Shown here piece by piece: positions 1 to 6,825 of a stretch of DNA of 64,000 bases. Numbering within the stretch: the first letter of the stretch is position 1; every line of letters begins with the position of its first letter. The notes under the pieces are model-generated. The model was given only the letters and a program-made list of their open reading frames with translations, was not told where the DNA came from and ran no database searches. A program made the translations under genes and the position numbers. This stretch comes from Flavobacteriaceae bacterium (GTDB lineage Bacteria > Bacteroidota > Bacteroidia > Flavobacteriales > Flavobacteriaceae): assembly GCA_030683815.1 (NCBI GenBank), contig JAUXPJ010000020.1:62001-126000 (forward strand), read 5' to 3'.

Positions 1-1261
1 CCTCTAAAAAGACGACATTTGGCTTCAAATTATTAAAAGCAGTATGTATTTTTTCAATAATCGTTTCAGATTCAATTGAAGTTAAAAATGAATCAAAATC
101 AACAGCGAAAAAATCATTGTCTAAATTAGAAAATGCTTTTTCATTGATTACTTTTTTCCTAATATATTCAAGTTCTTTAACACGTTTCAAAAGATTAAAT
201 CCGTGACGAATTGTGCTGATGTTTTTATCGGTTTTGCTTGTCTTATAATCAACAATTTTAGGAGTTAAAAGTCTAAATTTATTCTCTAAATTATTAATAT
301 AATTGTTCTTTAGATTATATGATTCTTTATCTGTAGCTTTTTCAAATTGTAAACGTAAATTGTAACATTCTAAAATAAAAGATTGTTCAATTTCGACTTT
401 TTTGAGTTGAGCAACAAAAAAAATAAGCTGACTAAATTCTTTTAAATCAACTATTGATCTAATTTCTTGAAGGATCATTTCCTTAATCTTGCCTTGCTCT
501 TTTGTTAAAATCCCTTTGACATTTTCCATTACAAAATATTTGGGACGCAATTGTCTTATAACTTTTAAGTAATGTGCAAATAAATCATCTTTTTTATCAA
601 ATTTTTTTCTTTTTCCAGCCAAACTAAAACTTTGACAAGGTGGACCACCACAAACAATATCAATTTCTTTATCTCCAATTTTCTTAAGAAAGTTATCTAA
701 AAAATCTGGTTCGGTAATATCTTGTCGAAGAAATTCTGCATCTAAACCTAGTTGATAATTGTATCTTGCTAAATGGGTAAGTTCGCAATTTTCATTTATA
801 TCGCTTCCAAGTCTAAAATCATAATATTTGTTGTCATATTCAGCTTGAAGAAAACCTTCGCTAAATCCGCCAGCACCTGCAAATAAGTCCACAAAAGTTA
901 CTTTAGATTTATTTTCATATTCTGATGAAAGTTCTGAAACTATATTAATATCCGTATTTTCTCTTCGTCTATTTACTAAAGATGTTATTTTTTCTTTAAT
1001 TTTTTTATCAGTAAAATTAGAATGTAATTCCATTTCAAAATATTTCTCAACCTCGTGCTTTAAAAAAATTAAAAACTTATTTATTGATTTATGAGAATAT
1101 TCGGTATCCTTAACCAATTGATTTGAGTTATCCCAATCTTTCTTCATTATCTTTTCTCCAGTTGCAACTTTGATTTGCAAATCTTTTTGACGCAATACAA
1201 GATGAATCGGAAATCTTTTACTTTTATCTGCTTTATCGAGGTAGAATTTTACATTTATCAT
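1..1261 (-). CDS. DNA (cytosine-5) methyltransferase with an integrase-like N-terminal domain, 3' end cut off by window edge
   Basis: About 420 codons are visible from an ATG at 1261; the C-terminus lies beyond position 1. Residues 123-136 (FVDLFAGAGGFSEG) are the SAM-binding motif I, GGPPCQSFS around 205-213 holds the catalytic Cys209 of motif IV, and MENVKG near 245-250 is motif VI, so the catalytic core of an m5C methylase is intact. A long Lys/Asn-rich stretch after residue 260 separates these from motifs VIII-X, which are not in the window. Residues 1-80 are not part of the methylase fold. They read like the arm-type DNA-binding domain of Bacteroidota tyrosine recombinases (a beta-rich start, the KKDWD signature at 40-44, then a helix with conserved Asn and Leu). 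This domain call is by pattern only. No endonuclease gene is visible, but the downstream neighbour is outside the window, so a restriction-modification pair is possible. Confidence 0.9.
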   Translation of the reverse strand, partial: MINVKFYLDKADKSKRFPIHLVLRQKDLQIKVATGEKIMKKDWDNSNQLVKDTEYSHKSINKFLIFLKHEVEKYFEMELHSNFTDKKIKEKITSLVNRRRENTDINIVSELSSEYENKSKVTFVDLFAGAGGFSEGFLQAEYDNKYYDFRLGSDINENCELTHLARYNYQLGLDAEFLRQDITEPDFLDNFLKKIGDKEIDIVCGGPPCQSFSLAGKRKKFDKKDDLFAHYLKVIRQLRPKYFVMENVKGILTKEQGKIKEMILQEIRSIVDLKEFSQLIFFVAQLKKVEIEQSFILECYNLRLQFEKATDKESYNLKNNYINNLENKFRLLTPKIVDYKTSKTDKNISTIRHGFNLLKRVKELEYIRKKVINEKAFSNLDNDFFAVDFDSFLTSIESETIIEKIHTAFNNLKPNVVFLE

Positions 1262-1264
1262 TTT

Positions 1265-1306
1265 GCGGACATTTTTACGGATACGGACAAATTTACGGAC
1301 AAATTC
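1265..1306. repeat. 12-bp direct repeats directly before the methyltransferase start
   Basis: Read on the minus strand, the bases just before the methylase ATG are built from units AATTTGTCCGT, AATTTGTCCGT, a short ATCCGT, and AAAATGTCCGC. Two full units are identical and a third differs at few positions. The array begins 3 bp before the start codon, where a protein bound to it would block translation or transcription. It is the kind of array an arm-type DNA-binding domain could recognise; that link is inference. Confidence 0.6.
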
Positions 1307-1558
1307 TAAATACGCAAGAAAAACCGAGATTATTTTCGAAAAGCTAGGAAATACTGGAATAAATTATAAGAACGATTAAAAACTGAAGGAAATGAACTGG
1401 TGACAAATAGTTACCAGTTGAAAATGGTATTAAATTGACGGTAATATATTGAAAAAAAAATGTGATAAACATCTGATAGCTATCATAATAGTCTTTTATC
1501 TTTGATCTATATTCTTTAGTCTGGTTGAGACTTCTAAAAATGATTTTTTTGATAAAAA
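1307..1558. other. intergenic region without a supported gene, holding a dispersed repeat
   Basis: This stretch lies between the divergent methylase and ytxH genes. It holds a small imperfect hairpin at 1395-1419 (AACTGGT and ACCAGTT arms) and one copy of the dispersed repeat at 1429-1525. An open frame on the minus strand (1344-1601) is Ile/Tyr/Phe-rich, matches no family I know and overlaps the ytxH promoter, so I do not call it a gene. Confidence 0.6.
1429..1525 (+). repeat. dispersed intergenic repeat, copy 1
   Basis: It shares an ordered series of blocks with copies at 13721-13804, 43348-43440 (minus) and 12090-12145: ATTAAATnGACGGTAATATA, then AAAATGTGATAAA, then TCTATATTCTTTnrTyTGGTT at the end. 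This copy is the most diverged in its middle part. It has no coding capacity. Confidence 0.6.
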
Positions 1559-1559
1559 A

Positions 1560-1626
1560 TGTGTGAATAATGTAACTCTTTTTCGAAATTATGTAATACA
1601 AATCCGTATAGATAAAACCAACTTTG
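1560..1626 (+). promoter_or_regulatory. stress-type promoter box, site A (ytxH)
   Basis: TGTGAA at 1562, TGTAA at 1571 and again at 1592-1596, then exactly 22 bp to the -7-like octamer CAACTTTG at 1619-1626. The same three half-sites with identical spacing precede four other genes in this window. It ends 40 bp before the ytxH start codon. The activator or sigma factor that reads it is unknown. Confidence 0.75.
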
Positions 1627-1666
1627 TACTTATTATTTAATCAAATAACACTTAAAACATAAAATT

Positions 1667-1957
1667 ATGGGAACTGGTAAAATTTTATTAGGCGTATTAG
1701 CAGGAGTAGCCGTTGGTGCTGCATTGGGTATTTTATTTGCACCTGATAAAGGAGCTAACACACGAAAAAAAATCGTTAAAAAAGGGGATGATTATGCTGA
1801 TGAATTAAAAGAAAAATTTCAAGATTTTGTTGAAAACATAACAGAGAAATTTGAAAATGTAAAAGAAGAAGCTTCCAACTTTGTTGAAAAAGCCAAAAAC
1901 AAAGCGGAAGAAATGGAAGTAGCAGCAAACGATGCTGTTAACTCAAAAATGCAATAA
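1667..1957 (+). CDS. YtxH domain-containing protein
   Basis: This 96-residue protein has a Gly/Ala-rich hydrophobic N-terminus (residues 5-25, ending LFAPDKG, the hallmark of YtxH proteins) and a charged coiled-coil tail rich in Lys and Glu (40-90). The family is membrane-anchored and often induced by general stress in Gram-positive bacteria and Bacteroidota; its molecular function is unsettled. It has its own promoter box (site A) and is followed by a long hairpin, so it is probably transcribed alone or as the head of the following membrane-protein genes. The family assignment is firm; the role is inferred from the family. Confidence 0.88.
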   Translation: MGTGKILLGVLAGVAVGAALGILFAPDKGANTRKKIVKKGDDYADELKEKFQDFVENITEKFENVKEEASNFVEKAKNKAEEMEVAANDAVNSKMQ

Positions 1958-1977
1958 TTAGAATATTAGAAAAGAAA

Positions 1978-2064
1978 ATTTAAAAGTTAGATTTAACCTC
2001 ATTTTTGTTAATCAGATTTTAGATAATTTTGTAAAGCATATTTGGTTAAATCTAACTTTTAAAT
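1978..2064. repeat. perfect 21-bp inverted repeat with 45-nt loop
   Basis: The arm at 1978-1998 (ATTTAAAAGTTAGATTTAACC) is exactly complementary to 2044-2064. It lies between ytxH and the next gene. The loop is AT-rich and noncoding. It could end the ytxH transcript, be an mRNA-stabilising hairpin, or be a small insertion. There is no classical U-tract directly after it. Confidence 0.7.
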
Positions 2065-2192
2065 CTTCATTATTTTAGGGAAATGCAAAATTGATTATTA
2101 TTTTAATAAAATTTTCGTTTATCAAATTTAATGCTTGTTTATGCGCTTTTAGCCCTTTTTTTCTAATTAATATTGTTTTAAAATCTCATATT

Positions 2193-2534
2193 ATGAATAA
2201 ACAAGAAAGTTTAATAGAATCATTATTTGAAAGAGCTGAAGCTTATGGCAAAACAACCTATGAGCTTTCAAAACTCAAGTTATTAAAAACAACCATCATT
2301 GTGGTACCCTCATTGGTATCGCGACTGGTTGTAATTTTAATGTTGACTTTGTTTACTCTGGTTTTTAACATAGGAATTGCGCTGTTGCTGGGAGAACTAC
2401 TTGGCAAATTATACTATGGTTTTTTTATAGTTGCAGCATTTTACTTGATCGCAGGGATAGTATTGCATTTTTTTCTTCATCATTGGATTAAAAAGCCCAT
2501 CAGTGATTTAATTATCAAACAAGCACTTCAATAA
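2193..2534 (+). CDS. small membrane protein, phage-holin/DUF1469-like
   Basis: I chose the ATG at 2193, giving 113 residues; a longer frame from 2091 adds 34 residues of noncoding character with no ribosome-binding context. Residues 1-35 are amphipathic and charged. Two hydrophobic segments follow (about 40-68 and 72-95), ending in a short basic/polar tail. This layout matches the putative holin-superfamily III (DUF1469-like) membrane proteins that accompany YtxH genes in Flavobacteria. The function is unknown; holin activity should not be assumed. It is 7 bp upstream of the next gene, so the two are very likely co-transcribed. Confidence 0.7.
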   Translation: MNKQESLIESLFERAEAYGKTTYELSKLKLLKTTIIVVPSLVSRLVVILMLTLFTLVFNIGIALLLGELLGKLYYGFFIVAAFYLIAGIVLHFFLHHWIKKPISDLIIKQALQ

Positions 2535-2541
2535 GCATCGT

Positions 2542-2934
2542 ATGGAAAAGATATATTCAGAAACCGATCTTAATATAGCCATTCTGCTATTAGAAAGTAA
2601 ACAGGCAGCAGAGGAAAAAATGTTGAAAGAACAATTTCACCTAACCTATGAAAGTATTAAGCCCATCAATATTATCAAAAATATTTTCAAAGAAGCAACC
2701 GAATCACAAGAAATAAAAGAAAATCTCATCAATACTTCGGTTGGTTTAACGGCTGGTTATCTCTCTAAAATAGTATTTGAAAGGGTAGCCAACAGTCCGT
2801 TAAAAAAACTAGTTGGCAGTGCGGTCATGTTTAGTGTTAAAAACGCAGTAGCCAATAATCCGGAAGTTGTTAAATTGTTGGCAAATGGATTTTTAAAAAT
2901 GATCAGCGGTAAAAAGAGTGAAAATTTACAATAG
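2542..2934 (+). CDS. conserved hypothetical protein (130 aa)
   Basis: I recognise this only as a protein that recurs beside YtxH/holin-like genes in Flavobacteria. It has an amphipathic helical N-terminus (residues 1-60, with repeated Leu/Glu/Lys) and a moderately hydrophobic Gly/Ala/Val region at about 65-120 that may associate with the membrane, but no clear signal peptide or full transmembrane helix. It sits 7 bp after the holin-like gene and 42 bp before the AI-2E-type permease gene, consistent with one operon. No function is assigned. Confidence 0.7.
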   Translation: MEKIYSETDLNIAILLLESKQAAEEKMLKEQFHLTYESIKPINIIKNIFKEATESQEIKENLINTSVGLTAGYLSKIVFERVANSPLKKLVGSAVMFSVKNAVANNPEVVKLLANGFLKMISGKKSENLQ

Positions 2935-2976
2935 CAGACTAAAACAGACCCGATAAAACTATTTCCCGGACTTAAA

Positions 2977-4098
2977 ATGGATACGTTACTTAAATTTCCC
3001 CGTTATGCAAAGGCATCCCTTCTTATTATAGGCTTGTATGTTTTAATAAGCATATTATTGATTGCTCAAGATATTCTTGTCCCACTCATTTTTTCAGTGA
3101 TGATTGCCGTTTTACTTCATCCTGTAGTCAACTTTTTTGTGAGAATACGTATGAACAGAGTTGTCGCTATCATTTTAACATTAGTTCTTACTTTTATAAT
3201 TACAGCGGCACTTGCTGCGCTAATATTCAGACAAATTGCCCAATTTAGCGAATCGTGGCCAATATTAGTAGATAAGTTTACTTTGATGCTCAATGAAATT
3301 TCTAGATGGGCTTCACGTTATTTTGACCTAAGCCAATGGAAAGTAAATAGATGGATAACTAATGCAAAAACCGAAATGCTCAGTATGAGCAATGCTCAAG
3401 TTGGACAAACGCTCTATGCGTTAGGCAATGGGATAGTAACCTTGCTATTGATTCCTGTTTACGTATTTTTAATATTGTATTATAACAAACTGTTAATTGA
3501 ATTTATACACAGAGTGTTTGGCAACAGTGATCAAAATCGGATTAGTAATATAATTTCTGAGACTAAGACTGTTATTCAACGCTATCTTGCCGGACTCGTT
3601 ATTGAAGCTGTTATTGTAGCAATACTTAATATCACAGCTCTTTTGGTACTCGGAATTGAGTATGCAATTCTCCTTGGTATTATTGGAGCATTGCTCAACG
3701 TTATCCCATACATCGGTGGTATCGTAGCTGTGGCCTTACCAATGGCGGTTGCTTTAGCAACTAAATCAACACCTATGTATTCTTTTTATGTTCTGGCACT
3801 CTATTATTTTATTCAGTTGATTGATAATAATATTATTGTCCCATTAATTGTTTCCTCAAAAGTGAAAATCAATGCTCTTTTTGCAATTCTGGCAGTATTG
3901 GCAGGAAATGCATTATGGGGTGTATCTGGCATGTTTCTTTCTATTCCGCTTCTTGCTATAGTAAAACTCATTTGTGATCATATAGAATCTCTAAAACCCT
4001 GGGGCTTTTTATTGGGTGATACGATGCCTCCCATATTAGACATTGAACCAATTTTGAAAAAAATTAAGATTAAAATAAATCCAAAAGATAAAAAATAA
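2977..4098 (+). CDS. AI-2E family transporter (UPF0118 permease)
   Basis: This 373-residue polytopic inner-membrane protein has about eight hydrophobic segments in the arrangement of the AI-2E/PerM/TqsA family: a pair at 12-45, one at 60-85, a soluble loop (90-140), one at 145-165, and a C-terminal bundle from about 205 to 335. The GALLNVIPYIGG sequence near 240-250 corresponds to the conserved family motif. Family members export small molecules or act as Na+/H+ antiporters; the substrate cannot be told from sequence. It closes the likely 2193-4098 operon, which is followed by a hairpin terminator. Confidence 0.88.
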   Translation: MDTLLKFPRYAKASLLIIGLYVLISILLIAQDILVPLIFSVMIAVLLHPVVNFFVRIRMNRVVAIILTLVLTFIITAALAALIFRQIAQFSESWPILVDKFTLMLNEISRWASRYFDLSQWKVNRWITNAKTEMLSMSNAQVGQTLYALGNGIVTLLLIPVYVFLILYYNKLLIEFIHRVFGNSDQNRISNIISETKTVIQRYLAGLVIEAVIVAILNITALLVLGIEYAILLGIIGALLNVIPYIGGIVAVALPMAVALATKSTPMYSFYVLALYYFIQLIDNNIIVPLIVSSKVKINALFAILAVLAGNALWGVSGMFLSIPLLAIVKLICDHIESLKPWGFLLGDTMPPILDIEPILKKIKIKINPKDKK

Positions 4099-4130
4099 AA
4101 GGAAATCGTTTTTTAATTGATTTTACATCC

Positions 4131-4159
4131 TAAGTCCTTTCTAAATGGAAGGACTTTTT
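4131..4159 (+). terminator. rho-independent terminator after the permease gene
   Basis: AAGTCCTT and AAGGACTT arms around a 9-nt loop, followed by a short T-run. Confidence 0.75.
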
Positions 4160-4211
4160 GTTTAAATTATTTTAACGATTTCTTTATTGATGATCCTGTT
4201 ACGCTCCCTTT

Positions 4212-4240
4212 CCCGTCATTGCGAGGCACGAAGCAATCAA
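4212..4240. repeat. short dispersed intergenic repeat (CGTCATTGCGAGGC type)
   Basis: Contains CGTCATTGCGAGGCACGAAG followed by CAATC, a sequence I know as a recurrent intergenic element in many bacterial genomes. It is GC-rich against AT-rich surroundings and does not encode anything. Confidence 0.5.
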
Positions 4241-4282
4241 AGGGTTAAGGATAGGATTGTCCCTCATCCTAAATCATAAAAA

Positions 4283-4349
4283 TGTGTGAATTATGCAACT
4301 TCTTTCCAAAGTTTTGTAACACCTATCATCTTAAATGCCATTAACTTAG
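4283..4349 (+). promoter_or_regulatory. stress-type promoter box, site B
   Basis: TGTGAA at 4285, TGCAA at 4294 and TGTAA at 4315-4319, then 22 bp to TAACTTAG at 4342-4349 (one mismatch to TAnnTTTG). It ends 37 bp before the start codon of the 105-residue secreted protein gene. Confidence 0.75.
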
Positions 4350-4386
4350 TACTGTAATAATTTATTAATCATTAAAAACCAATAAA

Positions 4387-4704
4387 ATGAAAAAATTAAC
4401 AGTAAGTATTCTGACAGTATTTCTGTCATTAACATTTGTTCCAACACAAATGAATGCTGCAACACCAACCAATCCGGTTACAACTGTTTCAACTGAGACT
4501 ACAGTGGCAACTGAATCAAATGCCTTAGTCATTAGATTAGACGAAATCAAAGCGATGGATAAATCCACGTTAAATTCAGCTGAAAAGAAAGAATTACGCA
4601 AAGAAGTGCGTGCCATAAAATCCGAACTTAGAGAAACTGGCGGTGGTATCTATTTATCAGCTTTAGCAGTGCTTATAATTGTGTTGTTAATTGTATTACT
4701 TTAA
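4387..4704 (+). CDS. small secreted or membrane-anchored hypothetical protein (105 aa)
   Basis: The first 25 residues form a signal peptide (basic start, hydrophobic core, cleavage expected after NAA). A Thr/Val-rich linker follows (26-48), then a charged helical part (49-85; Lys/Glu/Arg-rich) and a very hydrophobic C-terminal segment (88-105; Leu/Ile/Val only) that should insert in a membrane. I recognise the shape as common in Flavobacteria but not a named family. It has its own copy of the shared promoter box, which puts it with the other envelope-stress genes here. No function is assigned. Confidence 0.7.
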   Translation: MKKLTVSILTVFLSLTFVPTQMNAATPTNPVTTVSTETTVATESNALVIRLDEIKAMDKSTLNSAEKKELRKEVRAIKSELRETGGGIYLSALAVLIIVLLIVLL

Positions 4705-5004
4705 TCTTTAAGCAGGATAGTAAAATACCAATTACGATTTTATAAATAAATCAACTAAATTTTAAAATGAGGGTAACTGACAAATTTTCTATAATAGGAA
4801 CTTTGTAAGTTGCTCTTATTGCTTATAAAATCAATTTTAATCAATATGATTAATTCTTAATATTCCATTTTTACAGGATATATTCAATTAAACTTCCCTG
4901 GTTAGTGTTCACTGGTTTCTATTAAATCTTCAAGCTCGTCTAACTGAGTATTATGAAGAGTTTATTTTTTATTGTCAATTTTAAAGTGACTAACAACTTC
5001 AAAA
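4705..5004. other. intergenic region with no recognised feature
   Basis: AT-rich. I see no tRNA, hairpin terminator or reading frame longer than about 15 codons with protein-like composition. The following 67 bp hold promoter site C. Confidence 0.5.
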
Positions 5005-5071
5005 TATGTGAATTATGCAATTCTTAACCGAAATTGTGTAATAATTTTCAACATTTTAGAACACATCTTTG
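5005..5071 (+). promoter_or_regulatory. stress-type promoter box, site C (ice-binding/OmpA operon)
   Basis: TGTGAA at 5007, TGCAA at 5016 and TGTAA at 5037-5041, then 22 bp to CATCTTTG at 5064-5071, 37 bp before the start codon. Spacing is identical to sites A, B, D and E. Confidence 0.78.
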
Positions 5072-5108
5072 TTGTATAAAAATAATTTCACTCTAAAAAA
5101 CAAAAAAG

Positions 5109-6818
5109 ATGAAAGTTAAAAATTTACTTTTACCCTTTGCAATACTGTTTATTGCATTGTTTTCCAGTTGCGCAAAAGATGATTTCGAAGAAATTGAATT
5201 CGTTTGCCCACTTGTGATATCAACAGACCCCGTAAATGGCGCTACCAGTGTAGTTCTTAATAAGACAATTACGGCAACCTTCAATGAAGCGATGAATGCT
5301 TCAACGATTACTCAGACCTCCTTTATCGTAAAGGAAGGCGCAACGGCAGTCTCGGGTACTGTAACCTACGCCGGAACAACGGCGTCTTTTACACCTGCCA
5401 GTCCACTCACACCCAACACCGTTTATACCGGTATGGTGACCACATCAACTAAAGATGTTAACGGCAATGCCTTACAGGAAGATTATGTATGGAGTTTTAG
5501 CACCAGTACAATTCCTGCAGTAGTTTCTACCGATCCGGAAAATCTAACTACAGGCGTGGTACTTGATAAAGTAATCAGTGCTACTTTTAGTGAAGCAATG
5601 ATTGCTTCAACGATTACCGCTGCATCGACCTTTACCTTAAAACAAGGGACAACGTCAATAGCAGGATCTGTTTTGTACTCTGGAAATACGGCAACTTTTA
5701 CACCAAGCAGTAATCTTTTAGCAGGCACTGTTTATACGGCCACTATTACTGCCGATGCTAAAAATTTGGCTGGAAATTCAATAGTGAACGACTATGTATG
5801 GACATTTACAACGAGTACAATTCCAACAGTGATTTCAACCGATCCGTTAAATCTGGCTACGGGCGTGGCACTCAACAAAGTAATCAGTGCTACTTTCAGT
5901 GAAGCGATGACTGCTTCTACAATTACCGCCGCATTGACCTTTACCTTAAAACAAGGGACAACGTCAATCGCGGGTTCTGTTCAGTACACAGGAACAACGG
6001 CTAGCTTTACACCAAGTAGTAATCTTTTATCAGGTACCACTTATACGGCTACCATTACTACCGCAGCTAAAAATTTGGCCGGAAATTCAATAGCAAATGA
6101 CTATGTATGGACGTTTACCACCGTTGCACCTTCTGTACCTCCAGGGTCAATGGGTGTTGATCTTAAAACGGCTGGCCAATTTGGAATTCTTGCAGGAGTA
6201 GCAGTCAGCAACAACGCCGGATTCAGTGAAATTAGAAATATGGATGTTGGATTATATCCAGGTGCTCGTTCTTCGATTACCGGTTTCCCTCCAGCAATTG
6301 TTGTGAATGGCGCCATTTTTGCCGCTGATGATATAGCTCCTCCAGGTGTTCCTGCCATGTTATTACAAGCAAAAACAGATTTGACTAATGCATATCTTTT
6401 TGCAGAAGGAGCAACTTCTCCTGCACCTGCAACAGTATCAGGCGATCAAGGTGGCTTAACATTAGCTCCGGGTATCTATAAATCAACCTCTACACTTTTA
6501 ATACAATCAGGTAATTTAACATTGGATGCGCAAGGTGATGTAAATGCAGTATGGATTTTCCAAGTAGCATCTGACTTTACCACAGTAGGCGGAGCAGGTG
6601 GAAGTGTTATCCTTACAGGAGGTGCTAAAGCTAAAAACGTCTTTTGGCAGGTTGGCAGTTCAGCAACGATTGGTGACTATACCTCATTTAAAGGAAACAT
6701 ATTGGCCTTAACCTCTATTACGATGAATGCATATGCAACTGCAGAGGGTAGAATGCTTGCCAGAAATGGAGCAGTAACAATGACAAGTACAAACATTATC
6801 AACAAACCGTTAGATTAG
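5109..6818 (+). CDS. ice-binding (DUF3494) surface lipoprotein with three Ig-like repeats
   Basis: Residues 1-20 are a lipoprotein signal with lipobox ending at Cys21. The following AKDDFEE resembles the Bacteroidota lipoprotein surface-export signal, so the protein is probably displayed on the outside. Three Big_5/SbsA-type Ig-like domains occupy roughly 33-136, 137-239 and 240-339; each starts with a STDP motif and ends DYVWxF(S/T)T. A DUF3494 ice-binding beta-solenoid domain fills about 347-566 (starting LKTAGQFGILAG and ending with AEGRMLARNGAVT). DUF3494 proteins bind ice crystals; with surface display and Ig stalks the likely job is ice adhesion or freeze protection. It lies 7 bp before an OmpA gene, so the two form one operon behind promoter box C. 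Its base composition is noticeably richer in G+C than the flanking spacers. Confidence 0.9.
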   Translation: MKVKNLLLPFAILFIALFSSCAKDDFEEIEFVCPLVISTDPVNGATSVVLNKTITATFNEAMNASTITQTSFIVKEGATAVSGTVTYAGTTASFTPASPLTPNTVYTGMVTTSTKDVNGNALQEDYVWSFSTSTIPAVVSTDPENLTTGVVLDKVISATFSEAMIASTITAASTFTLKQGTTSIAGSVLYSGNTATFTPSSNLLAGTVYTATITADAKNLAGNSIVNDYVWTFTTSTIPTVISTDPLNLATGVALNKVISATFSEAMTASTITAALTFTLKQGTTSIAGSVQYTGTTASFTPSSNLLSGTTYTATITTAAKNLAGNSIANDYVWTFTTVAPSVPPGSMGVDLKTAGQFGILAGVAVSNNAGFSEIRNMDVGLYPGARSSITGFPPAIVVNGAIFAADDIAPPGVPAMLLQAKTDLTNAYLFAEGATSPAPATVSGDQGGLTLAPGIYKSTSTLLIQSGNLTLDAQGDVNAVWIFQVASDFTTVGGAGGSVILTGGAKAKNVFWQVGSSATIGDYTSFKGNILALTSITMNAYATAEGRMLARNGAVTMTSTNIINKPLD

Positions 6819-6825
6819 AACTCAT

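Noticed and set aside
1344-1601. Minus-strand frame of 85 codons
   Set aside because: Low-complexity Ile/Phe/Tyr-rich product, overlaps the dispersed repeat and the ytxH promoter box; no family resemblance.
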